Of a stretch of 64,000 bases of DNA, positions 1 through 10,269 are shown piece after piece. The stretch lies in NCBI GenBank assembly GCA_902795275.1, contig CADBKQ010000008.1, forward strand, positions 1 to 64,000, written 5' to 3'. Origin of the DNA: an uncultured Eubacteriales bacterium (GTDB taxonomy: Bacteria; Bacillota; Clostridia; Christensenellales; Aristaeellaceae). The position numbers were made by a program, and so were the translations under genes. Under the pieces are notes generated by a model. It was not told the origin of the DNA, did not search any database, and saw nothing but the letters and a program-made list of their open reading frames with translations. The first letter of the stretch is position 1. Every line of letters starts with the position of its first letter.

Positions 1-32
1 TAGATAAAGAAAATAATCAACTCCGTATTCAT
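1..32 (-). CDS. N-terminus of an unidentified gene, cut by the window edge
   Basis: An ATG on the minus strand at position 32 opens a frame reading MNTELIIFFI to the window edge. An AAGGA-type ribosome site lies about 11 nt upstream and a promoter further upstream at 78-107. The first ten residues are hydrophobic after position 4, so a membrane or secreted product is possible, but ten residues cannot identify it. It follows the sugar transferase on the same strand, so an envelope-polysaccharide role is a guess from context only. Confidence 0.4.
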   Translation of the reverse strand, partial: MNTELIIFFI

Positions 33-77
33 CAGGTTCTCATTCCTTCCTTTCAGATGTTTTGATAACGCTGCATT

Positions 78-107
78 ATTATACAGAGCCGATGCTGGCC
101 GTGTCAA
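78..107 (-). promoter_or_regulatory. Promoter for the gene leaving the left edge
   Basis: On the minus strand, TTGACA (102-107) and TATAAT (78-83) are separated by 18 bp. This is a near-consensus housekeeping promoter whose transcript would run into the partial gene at position 32. It lies just beyond the sugar transferase stop, so the left-edge gene need not depend on read-through. Confidence 0.6.
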
Positions 108-151
108 TTCTTTACATGCCGGATTTTTGCATATATATTGTTTTTTTGAGG

Positions 152-1561
152 TTATCCGCCGGGATGCTTCTTTTTCGCGCGGAGGGTTTCGCTGTTCAGC
201 ATGCCGCCGAACACCGTTTTGAACATGATGCGCAGGTCCAGCCCCACGTTCCAGTTTTCGATATACCACAGGTCGTACTGCACGCGGGTTTCAATATCGG
301 TATCTCCCCGCAGGCCGTTGATCTGCGCCCAGCCGGTGATGCCGGGCTTGACCTGGTGTTTCACCATATAAAACGGAATGGTCTCCTTGAATTTCTCCAC
401 AAAGTAAGGCAGCTCGGGCCGGGGACCCACCAGGCTCATGTCTCCCTTGAACACGTTCCAGAGCTGGGGCAGCTCATCCAGGCTCGTCTTGCGCAGCATG
501 CTGCCAAAGCGCGTGCGCCGGTCGTCCTCGTTCGTGCTCCAGGCGGTGGTCTCCTGATCGTTCATTTTCATGCTGCGGAATTTCAGCATGTTGAATTCCT
601 GTCGCTTATAGCCCACGCGCACCTGCTTGAAGAGCACGGGCCCGGGGCTGGACAGCTTCACGCCCAAAGCGATCAGGACAAACAGCGGCGACAAGACCAG
701 CAATCCGATGCCGCTGGCAGTGAAATCAAAGGCGCGTTTCAGCGTCGCCCAGCCTACGCTTTCCAGCCGGTTGGCCCGCATGTTGATCAGCTTGCTGCGG
801 CCCACGTTTTCAATCACCGGGTTCGCCGGGATCACATCATTATAGAAGGGAATCACATAGTATTTTACGCCGTTCTTCTCGCACGCGCCGATCAGGTCGC
901 GGATGCGGGAGTATTCCTCCGGCTCCAGGGCGATCACCACATCGTCGATCTCCGGATTGGCCAGCACCCGGTCCAGATCGTCAAAGCCGCCCAGGATTTG
1001 CTTCGCCCCTTTGCGCGCATCGCCCACATAGCCCAGGACGTGGATACCGAGGGACTGCTCGTTCAGCACGTCCTCCACATATTGCCTCGCCAGCGCGCCC
1101 GTACCGATTACGATTTCCTGCTTGATGTTGTAGCCCTTCGCCCGCAGCCGCCGCATCACGAGGCGCATGGCATAGTATTTCAGACTCAGGGAGGCGACGG
1201 TCGTGCCGTAAAAAACAAACAGCACACCGCGGGAAAAATCCTGCAAGCGCAGCAGATACAGCAGGAAGGAGCTGACGAGGAGGGAAGCCGTCGTTCCGAT
1301 CAGGATGATCTTCAGCTTCCATCCCAGCCTCCGCGTGCGCGTGCCGCCGTAAAACCCGACCGACATAAAAAACAGGGAAAGCGCCAGGGAATAAGCAAAA
1401 GAGGTCAGCAGCGTTCTGCCGCTGATCGTGGCCATATTCACAAAGTCCTTGTTCCGAAGCACCAGCCAGAACCAGGACGAAAAGGCATAGCAGACGATCA
1501 CCAGCAAAATGTCCAGCAGCTGGTTCAGCCTGTTGAAAAACGCTTGGTTTTTCCGTATCAT
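152..1561 (-). CDS. Polyprenyl-phosphate sugar-1-phosphate transferase (WcaJ-type)
   Basis: About 469 aa. Family role: transfers a sugar-1-phosphate from a UDP-sugar to undecaprenyl phosphate at the inner face of the membrane, the first step in building exopolysaccharide or capsule repeat units. Hydrophobic helices fill the N-terminal third, a Rossmann-like CoA-binding-type middle domain follows, and the C-terminal third has the bacterial sugar transferase signature: [38 protein letters not shown] and VGPRPEL, ending in a [13 protein letters not shown] segment. The start at 1561 (MIRKNQAFF) is chosen because AGAGGAAC lies about 9 nt upstream; the open frame continues 44 codons further without family similarity. 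The sugar used cannot be read from the sequence. Confidence 0.9.
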   Translation of the reverse strand: MIRKNQAFFNRLNQLLDILLVIVCYAFSSWFWLVLRNKDFVNMATISGRTLLTSFAYSLALSLFFMSVGFYGGTRTRRLGWKLKIILIGTTASLLVSSFLLYLLRLQDFSRGVLFVFYGTTVASLSLKYYAMRLVMRRLRAKGYNIKQEIVIGTGALARQYVEDVLNEQSLGIHVLGYVGDARKGAKQILGGFDDLDRVLANPEIDDVVIALEPEEYSRIRDLIGACEKNGVKYYVIPFYNDVIPANPVIENVGRSKLINMRANRLESVGWATLKRAFDFTASGIGLLVLSPLFVLIALGVKLSSPGPVLFKQVRVGYKRQEFNMLKFRSMKMNDQETTAWSTNEDDRRTRFGSMLRKTSLDELPQLWNVFKGDMSLVGPRPELPYFVEKFKETIPFYMVKHQVKPGITGWAQINGLRGDTDIETRVQYDLWYIENWNVGLDLRIMFKTVFGGMLNSETLRAKKKHPGG

Positions 1562-1872
1562 GCTTGCTTTTGTTCCTCTCTTGCAACGCTTTGCGGCATT
1601 GCTTCGGTTTTCTGTGCGCTCCGCGAATCCCGCGAAAGCAACGCAAACAGGGGCTTCTTGCCCTGTCCGTATCATACCATAGCCCGCGGGCAAAGTCCAC
1701 CCATTTTTTCATCCTCCGCGTTTTGCCATGATGACGGCGGGCCTGCGCAAAAAACAGCGGAAAGACAGGAATCCGCGCATCCCCGTCCTTGATAAAACGC
1801 CGGAAATGCATTATGATGACGAAGCGGCCCGCATACCAAAGGGCTGCAAAACGGAACGCAGGAGAAAACGCC

Positions 1873-2799
1873 ATGATTCAGGATATTGCCCCATCCAGGT
1901 TGATCAACCGATTCGAGCACGGGGAGCCGTCGCGGCAAAGCACGGTCATGTGTTTCCGGGAAAATGCCCTGCTGGTTTCTTACGATAAAACCCGGCAGGC
2001 GCTTGTATTCCCGTGTTATGCCGAGTTTCCGGCGGATACGGACGCGGTTTATCTGTTCCGCGTCGACGACCGGGAGTTCTTTCTGGTTCCCGACGACGCG
2101 CCCGTCCCGGACGGATATGTCTTCAAGGACATGCGGGCCATCCGCAGACTGCCGCTGGCGAAAAACACGGAAATCTTCGCCGCGTATAGCGCCTATCACC
2201 TGTGGAAATGGTACGGTGCCAGCCGGTACTGCGGCTGCTGCGGCGGAAGGACGGAGCACGATACGGCGGAGCGCGCCATGTACTGCCCCGCCTGTGGCAA
2301 CAAAATCTATCCCCGCATCAACCCCGCCGTGATCATCGGCGTGACCAACGGCGACAAACTGCTGCTGACGAAATACAGAACCGGCTTCGCCCACAACGCG
2401 CTCGTCGCCGGGTTCACGGAATTCGGGGAAACGCTGGAGCAGACCGTGGAGCGGGAAGTGATGGAGGAAGTAGGGCTGCGGGTGAAGAACATCCGGTATT
2501 ACAAGTCCCAGCCTTGGGGCGTGGCGGCGGACATCCTGGCGGGTTTTTACTGCCAGGTGGACGGGGATGATACCATCCGCATGGACGCATCCGAGCTCAA
2601 ATACGCCGAATGGGTGCGGCGGGAGGACATCGTGCTCCAGCCCAATGATTACAGCCTGACCAATGAAATGATGCGGGTGTTTAAAGAGGGATTAGGGATT
2701 AGGGAGCAGGGATTAAGGGTGAGTCCCTCAGATGTCATCCTGACCGCAGTGAAGCGGAGTGGAGAGCCTGCCCTGAGCGAAGTCGAAGGGGACCTGTAA
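1873..2799 (+). CDS. nudC: NADH pyrophosphatase (NudC-type NUDIX hydrolase) with repeat-derived tail
   Basis: About 308 aa. Family role: hydrolyses NAD(H) to NMN(H) and AMP, and in some bacteria removes NAD caps from RNA. Visible parts are an N-terminal NUDIX-like domain, a four-cysteine zinc ribbon (YCGCCGG ... YCPACG), a full NUDIX box starting GFTEFGETLEQ and containing REVMEEVGL, and the NudC-specific SQPWG motif just after it. The start at 1873 has AGGAG 8 nt upstream. The catalytic part ends near residue 271; roughly the last 37 residues are translated from the left arm of an intergenic repeat and match no NudC domain. They are probably tolerated rather than functional. Confidence 0.88.
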   Translation: MIQDIAPSRLINRFEHGEPSRQSTVMCFRENALLVSYDKTRQALVFPCYAEFPADTDAVYLFRVDDREFFLVPDDAPVPDGYVFKDMRAIRRLPLAKNTEIFAAYSAYHLWKWYGASRYCGCCGGRTEHDTAERAMYCPACGNKIYPRINPAVIIGVTNGDKLLLTKYRTGFAHNALVAGFTEFGETLEQTVEREVMEEVGLRVKNIRYYKSQPWGVAADILAGFYCQVDGDDTIRMDASELKYAEWVRREDIVLQPNDYSLTNEMMRVFKEGLGIREQGLRVSPSDVILTAVKRSGEPALSEVEGDL

Positions 2800-3000
2800 G
2801 CCAGCCAATATATTGCTGGAAAAAAACTGTTTCTTTTAGGTCCCTCGACTTCATTTCGCTGGCGCTCCATTTCGCTCGGGATGACAGCCGGGTGACGAAT
2901 CCCTAATCCCTAATCCCTATTCCCTAATCCCTATTCCCTAATCCCTATTCCCTATTCCCTAATCCCTATTCCCTATTGCCTAATGCTTAATGCCTATTCC
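2688..3000. repeat. Composite inverted repeat built of TTAGGGA-type words
   Basis: The left arm (about 2688-2722) carries GGGATTAGGGATTAGGGA-like words. The right arm (about 2896-3000) carries the reverse complement many times, as AATCCCTAATCCC and ATTCCCTA units. Nested inside is a second inverted pair resembling the common TCATCCTGAGCGAAG repeat (about 2734-2800 against 2839-2885). The left arm lies inside the 3' end of nudC and the right arm supplies the stop codon of comF. No transposase is present. The same word family recurs at 59449-59590 and 60241-60290. Confidence 0.85.
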
Positions 3001-3730
3001 CCCTCCCCCTATATACTACCGCCGCGACGCAGAGGGAAACGCTCTCCGCCCCGGCGTCCATCAGGGTTTTGGCGCAGGAGAAAGCCGTGCTTCCTGTGGT
3101 GCGCACGTCGTCCACCAGCAGCACGCGCAGCCCCTCCGCATTCTTGACGCAGGAAAACGCGCCCGCCACGTTTCTTTGCCGAAGCGACTGGGGCGTCAGG
3201 CTTTGCGGCCTGTGATACTTATCTCTTTTCAGCAGCTCCACCACCGGGATGCCCGTTCGCGCGGAAAGCTCCCGGCACAGCAGCAGCGATTGATTGTATC
3301 CCCGCACCCGCAGGCGGCGCGCATGCAGCGGCACGGGCGTAAGGCAGTCAAAGTCCCGGTCCGGCAGCGCATCGGCCATGGCCCAGGCCAGCAGCGGCAC
3401 GGCTTCCCCGCAGGAATTGAACTTCATCTGGTGAATCAGCTTCCGCGCCTCCGCCCCATAGCGATAGGGAGCGTAGACCTTGCGGATCGGCTTCATCAGC
3501 GGCGAGCGGCAGAAAGCGCAGGGTTTCCCCCGTTTCACCGGCGACAGGCAGTGCTCGCACGCTTCGGGCGGCACGCGCAGCAGCTTGAGCTTTTCCCGGC
3601 AGGCGGCGCAAAGGCAGTCCGAAACGTCCGCCCGCCTGGGGTCGCCGCAGCACAGGCAGCAGGCCGCCCGGGGAAAGAACAGCTCCGCCAGACCGTTTTT
3701 CAGTTTTTCGATCAGCGCTTTCGCCTTCAT
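2987..3730 (-). CDS. comF: ComF family phosphoribosyltransferase-like protein
   Basis: About 247 aa. The family is tied to DNA uptake (ComFC) in naturally competent bacteria, although homologues occur widely outside competence. Paired cysteines at the N-terminus (CCLCC, CLCAAC, CEHC, CAFC) make a double zinc-ribbon, and the C-terminal half ends in the PRPP-binding loop VLLVDDVRTTGST. The start MKAKALIEK at 3730 is where similarity begins; the open frame continues far upstream without meaning. The gene stands convergent to nudC with no other com gene in view. The last codons and stop lie in the repeat array, so the native C-terminus may have been altered. Confidence 0.88.
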   Translation of the reverse strand: MKAKALIEKLKNGLAELFFPRAACCLCCGDPRRADVSDCLCAACREKLKLLRVPPEACEHCLSPVKRGKPCAFCRSPLMKPIRKVYAPYRYGAEARKLIHQMKFNSCGEAVPLLAWAMADALPDRDFDCLTPVPLHARRLRVRGYNQSLLLCRELSARTGIPVVELLKRDKYHRPQSLTPQSLRQRNVAGAFSCVKNAEGLRVLLVDDVRTTGSTAFSCAKTLMDAGAESVSLCVAAVVYRGRGNRH

Positions 3731-3845
3731 GCCACGCCTTCTTCCTCCGTGTTGATCCGCTGTGAAATATTTCTTTCGTTTTCCCTGTTTTTCCTGCAAT
3801 TGTGTGCATAAATATGGAAATTTAGCGGAAAGTCCCCCGTAAGCC

Positions 3846-3889
3846 TTGACATGATTGTATAAAAATTGTATTATATTTCTTGTATACAA
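3846..3889 (+). promoter_or_regulatory. Promoter and likely GntR autoregulatory operator
   Basis: TTGACA (3846-3851) and TATTAT (3869-3874) are 17 bp apart, a strong housekeeping promoter. A perfect 10-bp palindrome, TTGTATACAA, lies at 3880-3889 over the expected transcription start. Palindromes of the TNGTNNNACNA type are classic binding sites of FCD-type GntR proteins, and the next gene encodes one. Binding here would block initiation, so negative autoregulation is the inference. Confidence 0.75.
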
Positions 3890-3913
3890 TCCAAGCGTCG
3901 AGGAGGAATTCCT

Positions 3914-4612
3914 GTGTCTTTTCAGTCTTTTGACACCAGCCTGGAAAGCCGACCCATCCGGGATATTGCTTATGAGCAGCTGAAGCACGCTATTATCACC
4001 GGCCAGATTCCCGCCGGTTCCCGCATCGTGGAAACCATTTATGCCGAACAGCTGCATATCAGCCGCACGCCCCTGCGGGAAGCCCTGCGCCGTCTGGAGC
4101 GGGACGGGCTGGTGGAATACGTGCTGCATCGCGGCGTGGTGGTGCGGGCCTTTACGATGGAAGATATCGACGAAATCTTCACCATCCGCAACGCCATGAT
4201 GATGCTGATTCTGCCCTCCATCGTGGAAAACGTGACGGATGAAAAAATCCGGGAACTGCGGGACATCCTGAAACAGATGGACGAGGAATACGAGCGCGCC
4301 GACGCCGACGCCCTCGCCATCAGCAACCGGCTGTTCCACGGCACCATGGAGCATATTTCCACAAAAATCCGCATCCTGCGCGTGATCGACAGCCAGGAAG
4401 AATACATCAAGCGCTTCCAGGCCACCACCATCGCCTCCGTCGTGCGGCGCAACAACGCCCACCAGGAGCATCACGAAATGGTGGACCTGCTGGAAAAGCG
4501 GGATCTGGAAAGCCTGAAAGCCCTGTTCCACCATCATTTTGAGGAGAGCAGGGAAACCTGCCTGAAAGCGGTTCGGGAAAACCGGCTGATCGAAATCGAG
4601 GACGAACAATAA
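3914..4612 (+). CDS. GntR family transcriptional regulator, FCD subfamily
   Basis: About 232 aa. A winged helix-turn-helix occupies roughly residues 10-80 (RDIAYEQLKHAIITG, then RTPLREALRRLERDGLV, the typical GntR recognition helix). An all-helical FCD ligand domain follows, with IRNAMMM and the histidine-bearing stretches FHGTMEH and HHHF that in this subfamily hold a metal and an organic-acid effector. The start is a GTG at 3914 because AGGAGG sits 7 nt upstream; an earlier in-frame ATG lies inside the promoter. pepF follows 11 nt downstream, so the two are likely co-transcribed. The effector is unknown. Confidence 0.9.
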   Translation: MSFQSFDTSLESRPIRDIAYEQLKHAIITGQIPAGSRIVETIYAEQLHISRTPLREALRRLERDGLVEYVLHRGVVVRAFTMEDIDEIFTIRNAMMMLILPSIVENVTDEKIRELRDILKQMDEEYERADADALAISNRLFHGTMEHISTKIRILRVIDSQEEYIKRFQATTIASVVRRNNAHQEHHEMVDLLEKRDLESLKALFHHHFEESRETCLKAVRENRLIEIEDEQ

Positions 4613-4623
4613 GGAGGCGCACC

Positions 4624-6393
4624 ATGGACTGGACATGGGACCTGACGGTACTGTATAAAGATTTTGACGACCCGAAAATTGATCGGGATTTCAACCAATT
4701 AAAAGCGCTCTGCGAAGAAGCGAAGCGGCAGATGGCCCGCACGGATGTGGACGAAAAGACCATGCTGGAAGCGTGCGTGGAGAACAGCGAAGAAATCTCC
4801 CGGCTCATGTCCGTCCTGGGCGAATTCGCCAGCCTGACCCTGGCCACCGACGCCCAGAACGAGCAGGCCCAGGTGCTGATGGACAAACTGGAAATGTTCT
4901 CCGTGCAGCTTTCTCTGCTGGAATCCCAGCTGGTGCGCTACATCGGCGGCGTGGACGATCTGGAAAAGCTGATCGCCGGGAGCGAAAAGCTGCAAAAGGT
5001 GGACTTCTACCTGCGCCGCAGCAAGGAAAGCGCCGCTCACCTGCCCGACCCCGCCATCGAGGAATGGCTGCTCAAAATGTCCCTGTCCGGCGGCAGCGCA
5101 TTTTCCACCCTGCGGGATAAACTGGACGCCACCCATATGGTGGACTACCGGGGCGAATCCCTGCCCCTGGCCGCCGTCCGGGGCAAGGCCTACGACCCCG
5201 ACCCCCAGGTGCGCAAGGACGCCTATGAGGCCGAAATCGCCTCCTACGCCAAGATGGAAATCCCCATGGCCGCCTGCCTGAACGGCGTCAAGGGCGAAGC
5301 GCTGACCATGATCGAGGCGGAGCATTTTGATTCCGTCCTGGATCAGACCCTGTTCAACTCCAACATGGATCGGGAAACCCTGGACGCCATGCTGACCGCC
5401 ATGCGGGAAGCCCTGCCCGCCTTCCGCAAGTACCTGCGCAAGAAGGGCGAGATCCTGGGTCACAAGAACGGCCTGCCCTTCTATGATCTCTTCGCGCCCA
5501 TCGCGCCCAAGGGCTTTACCCCCAAGACCTACACCATCGAGGAAGCCCGGGAAAAGCTGCTCACTGAAATGGGCAAGTTCACCCCCGACATGGCCGCCTT
5601 CATCGACCACGCCTTTGAAAACCGCTGGATCGACGTGTATCCCCGCGACGGAAAAGGCGGCGGCGCGTTCTGCGCGGAGCTGCACGCCCTCGACCAGAGC
5701 CGGGTGCTGACCAACTTCACCGGCTCCTTCTCCGACGTGAGCACCCTGGCCCATGAACTGGGCCACGCCTGGCACAACCGCTGCATGGCGGGCCTGCACT
5801 TCTGCATGATCGGCGCGCCCATGCCCCTGGCGGAGACCGCCTCCATCTTCAACGAAACCCTGCTGGCTAACGCCGCCATGGCCCAGGCAGGCAAGGAGGA
5901 ACGCTTCTCCCTGCTGGAAGGCAGCCTGATGGAGACCACCCAGGTGATCGTGGACATCCTGAGCCGGTATCTGTTTGAAACCGAAGTGATCGAGCGCCGG
6001 AAGGATCATACGCTTTCCGTGAACGAGCTCAAGGAAATCATGCTGGACGCCCAGGACAAGAGCTACGGCGACGGCCTGGACCCTGACGTGCGCCACCCCT
6101 ACATGTGGGCCTGCAAGTGCCACTACTACTATCCCGGCCTGGCCTTCTACAACTTCCCCTACGCCTTCGGCCAGCTGTTCGGCGCGGGCGTGTTCGCCCA
6201 GTATAAGCAGGAGGGCGCTTCCTTCGTGCCCAAGTACTGCAAGCTGCTGCGTTCCTGCGGCTCCGGCATGGTGGCTGACGTGGCGGCCAGCGTGGGCATC
6301 AACGTGCGCAGCGCGGACTTCTGGCGGGCGTCCCTGAACGTGTACGTGGAGGAAATCGAGGAGTTTATCAAACTGGCGGATGAATTGATGTAA
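4624..6393 (+). CDS. pepF: M3 family oligoendopeptidase (PepF-like)
   Basis: 589 aa, the usual length. A cytoplasmic zinc metallopeptidase family that cuts peptides of roughly 6-20 residues. The zinc site HELGH is at residues 377-381, with the third ligand expected in PLAETASIFNE about 25 residues later. The C-terminal stretch PGLAFYNFPYAFGQLFGAGVF is split here into PGLAFYNFPY and AFGQLFGAG; both are typical of the family. The start has AAGGAGG at good spacing. Pairing with an FCD-type GntR gene suggests control by a small metabolite. Confidence 0.93.
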   Translation: MDWTWDLTVLYKDFDDPKIDRDFNQLKALCEEAKRQMARTDVDEKTMLEACVENSEEISRLMSVLGEFASLTLATDAQNEQAQVLMDKLEMFSVQLSLLESQLVRYIGGVDDLEKLIAGSEKLQKVDFYLRRSKESAAHLPDPAIEEWLLKMSLSGGSAFSTLRDKLDATHMVDYRGESLPLAAVRGKAYDPDPQVRKDAYEAEIASYAKMEIPMAACLNGVKGEALTMIEAEHFDSVLDQTLFNSNMDRETLDAMLTAMREALPAFRKYLRKKGEILGHKNGLPFYDLFAPIAPKGFTPKTYTIEEAREKLLTEMGKFTPDMAAFIDHAFENRWIDVYPRDGKGGGAFCAELHALDQSRVLTNFTGSFSDVSTLAHELGHAWHNRCMAGLHFCMIGAPMPLAETASIFNETLLANAAMAQAGKEERFSLLEGSLMETTQVIVDILSRYLFETEVIERRKDHTLSVNELKEIMLDAQDKSYGDGLDPDVRHPYMWACKCHYYYPGLAFYNFPYAFGQLFGAGVFAQYKQEGASFVPKYCKLLRSCGSGMVADVAASVGINVRSADFWRASLNVYVEEIEEFIKLADELM

Positions 6394-6416
6394 GTCAGTG
6401 TTGCGAGGTTTATGCA

Positions 6417-6620
6417 ATGCCGGAAATGAATCGGAATGATAAAGAAACTCAAATAGAAAAAAACATCAATGAAAACCCAAATGAACAAGTTGGCGTCTCT
6501 CCTGCGTCATTAAAGGAAAAAACCAGGAATCTCCGAAAATATATGTATCGCGGAGAAAAAATGATTGAGGGTGACGCCCAGGATTATGTTAATCAGTTGC
6601 GCGAGAATGATCGATTTTAA
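6417..6620 (+). CDS. Small hypothetical protein, 67 aa
   Basis: A short, highly charged frame rich in Asn, Glu, Lys and Arg, with no membrane segment and no recognised motif. Its bases are visibly more A+T-rich than the flanking genes. It starts 23 nt after pepF and its stop codon directly touches the ribosome site of the next gene, a spacing that fits a real cistron. A weak GCGAGG lies upstream of the ATG. It may equally be chance reading through an old intergenic region. Confidence 0.45.
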   Translation: MPEMNRNDKETQIEKNINENPNEQVGVSPASLKEKTRNLRKYMYRGEKMIEGDAQDYVNQLRENDRF

Positions 6621-6633
6621 GAAGGAGAGTCTT

Positions 6634-7125
6634 ATGCAGTCTTTAAAATCTCAGATTCTGGAAATCTTATCCGAGGATTGCCGCACGCCGCTGGAGCGCA
6701 TCGCGGTGATGACGGGCAGCGATCTGACCCAAGTAGCGGAAGCGGTGGAAGAGCTGGAACGCGACCGGGTCATTTTGCAGTATTCCCCCATCATCAACTG
6801 GGACCGCACGGACAAAGAACGGGTCGAAGCCCTGATCGAAGTGAAGGTCACGCCCCAGCGGGACATGGGCTTTGATTCCATCGCGGGCCGCATTTACCGA
6901 TTTGATGAAGTCAAGAGCGTGTTCCTTATGAGCGGCAGCTATGACCTGATGGTGCTGGTGGAAGCCCGCACGCTGAAGGAGTTGGCCCTGTTCGTGTCCG
7001 AAAAGCTCAGCCCACTGGAATCCGTCACCGGCACCTCCACCAGCTTCGTCCTCAAACGCTACAAGCAGGACGGCGTGATCTTCGTGGGCGAAACCACGGA
7101 CAAACGGATGGTGGTTTCCCCGTGA
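6634..7125 (+). CDS. Lrp/AsnC family transcriptional regulator
   Basis: 163 aa. An N-terminal helix-turn-helix (about residues 1-50: ILEILSEDCRTPLERIA ... VEELERDRVI) is followed by an effector-binding RAM/AsnC-type domain (about 65-140, with SGSYDLMVLVEA). The start at 6634 has GAAGGAG 7 nt upstream. Its stop overlaps the aminotransferase start as GTGA, so the two are translationally coupled. In many Firmicutes such a pair is an amino-acid-sensing regulator of its own aminotransferase operon; the amino acid is unknown. Confidence 0.9.
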   Translation: MQSLKSQILEILSEDCRTPLERIAVMTGSDLTQVAEAVEELERDRVILQYSPIINWDRTDKERVEALIEVKVTPQRDMGFDSIAGRIYRFDEVKSVFLMSGSYDLMVLVEARTLKELALFVSEKLSPLESVTGTSTSFVLKRYKQDGVIFVGETTDKRMVVSP

Positions 7126-8306
7126 GCAATCGTTTTGTCAATCCCGCCGTGGCCCAGGTGCCGCCCAGCGGCATCCGGCGTTTCTTTGATATTGCCGGCA
7201 CCATGAAGGACGCCATTTCCCTGGGCGTGGGCGAGCCGGATTTCGTGACGCCTTACCACATCCGTTCCGCCGCCATCGACAGCATCCTGGACGGCGAAAC
7301 CCAGTACACCCCCAACCGGGGCTTATTGTCCCTGCGCCAGGAAATCGCCCGGTATCTTTCCGACCGCTTCCAGGTATCCTATGACCCGGAGCAGGAAATC
7401 ATGGTGACGGTAGGGGCCAGCGAGGCCATTGACCTGGCTCTGCGCGCCTGCCTGCGGCCCGGGGACGAAGTGATCGTGCCCGACCCCGGATACGTCAGCT
7501 ACGCCCCCTGCGTCACCTTTGCGGGCGGCGTGCCGGTGGCGGTGCCGACGAAAGCGGAAGACGAGTTCCGCATCACCCCGGAAGAGATCGAACAGGCAGT
7601 CACGCCCAAAACCCGCGCCATCATTTTCCCCTATCCCAATAACCCGACGGGCGCGGTGATGAACAAGGCCCAGATGCAGGCCATCGCCCAGGCGGCAGAA
7701 AAGCACGACCTGCTGGTGATCAGCGATGAGATTTACGCCGAGCTGACTTACACCGACGACGAGGACGAACAGAAAATCGCTTTCTCCGCCCTGCCCGGCA
7801 TGAAGGAGCGCACGGTGCTGATCAACGGCTTCTCGAAAGCCTTCGCCATGACCGGCTGGCGGCTGGGCTACGCCTGCGCGCCGAAAGAGATCCTGTATGA
7901 GATGAACAAAATCCACCAGTACGCCATCATGTGCGCCCCGCGCCAGGGGCAGGTGGCGGGCTTGCAGGCCCTGAAAAAGAACCGGGAAAACGGCTATGAG
8001 GACGTGGTCACCATGCGGCGCAGCTACGACCGCCGCCGCCGGGTGATGCTGGACGCGTTCCGGAAAATGGGCCTTTCCTGCTTTGAACCCCGGGGCGCGT
8101 TCTACTGCTTCCCCTCCATCCGGAGCACCGGCCTGACCAGCGAGGAATTCTGCACCCGGCTGCTGAAAGAGCATCGGGTGGTCTGCGTGCCGGGCGACGC
8201 CTTCGGCAAGAGCGGCGCGGGCCATATCCGCTGCTGCTACGCCACCGACATGAACCGGATGCTGGAAGCGTTCAAGCGGATGGAACAGTTTATCCAGAGC
8301 CTGTGA
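7122..8306 (+). CDS. Class I/II pyridoxal-phosphate aminotransferase
   Basis: 394 aa. Fold type I aminotransferase of the aspartate/aromatic group. Visible motifs are YPNNPTGAV (cofactor and substrate binding), SDEIYAELTY with the aspartate contacting the pyridine nitrogen, SKAFAMTGWRLGY with the Schiff-base lysine, and an arginine near the C-terminus for the substrate carboxylate. The start codon is GTG overlapping the regulator stop. Substrates could be aspartate, alanine or aromatic amino acids; sequence alone does not decide. Confidence 0.92.
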   Translation: MSNRFVNPAVAQVPPSGIRRFFDIAGTMKDAISLGVGEPDFVTPYHIRSAAIDSILDGETQYTPNRGLLSLRQEIARYLSDRFQVSYDPEQEIMVTVGASEAIDLALRACLRPGDEVIVPDPGYVSYAPCVTFAGGVPVAVPTKAEDEFRITPEEIEQAVTPKTRAIIFPYPNNPTGAVMNKAQMQAIAQAAEKHDLLVISDEIYAELTYTDDEDEQKIAFSALPGMKERTVLINGFSKAFAMTGWRLGYACAPKEILYEMNKIHQYAIMCAPRQGQVAGLQALKKNRENGYEDVVTMRRSYDRRRRVMLDAFRKMGLSCFEPRGAFYCFPSIRSTGLTSEEFCTRLLKEHRVVCVPGDAFGKSGAGHIRCCYATDMNRMLEAFKRMEQFIQSL

Positions 8307-8354
8307 TTTGTTCCATCGTCCCGATAAATAACGTTTTGATCTCAGGAGGACGTC

Positions 8355-10110
<1,756 letters not shown>

Positions 10111-10193
10111 TTTTATAGAACAGAAGCTACACAAAGACAGATGATTCTAGGGACAAAGAGTGTTGCTTTCCCTATGGCTTTCTTGGAAGGGGG

Positions 10194-10240
10194 TCTGGGG
10201 GAAACCATTCTTTGGCCTCCAAAGAATGGTTTCCCCCAGA
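10194..10240. repeat. Perfect 22-bp inverted repeat, TCTGGGGGAAACC family
   Basis: Arms 10194-10215 and 10219-10240 are exact reverse complements around a 3-nt loop. There is no T-run after either arm, so it is not an ordinary terminator, although the transcript would fold strongly. The outer 13 bases of the arms recur as the arms of the larger element at 13888-14023, which marks a dispersed family. It lies in the 159-nt gap between pyrR and the LeuB-like gene. Confidence 0.85.
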
Positions 10241-10269
10241 AATAACCTCTCAACAAAGGATGATGCACT

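Noticed and set aside
62..1792. Long plus-strand frame of 576 codons opposite the sugar transferase
   Set aside because: It is rich in His, Gln and Ala in the way antisense frames of G+C-rich genes are, has no motif and no ribosome site; the minus strand encodes a clear transferase.
2896..3000. Telomere-like TTAGGG words suggesting a chromosome end or eukaryotic contamination
   Set aside because: The words vary (TTAGGGA, ATAGGGA), occur as inverted arms inside a bacterial gene region and recur between ruv genes; this is an intergenic repeat, not a telomere.
4699..6417. Minus-strand frame of 572 codons opposite pepF
   Set aside because: Shadow of the M3 peptidase, whose HELGH motif and ribosome site are on the plus strand.
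10194..10240. Intrinsic terminator after pyrR
   Set aside because: The stem is perfect, but neither side has a T-run, and its ends match another dispersed copy.
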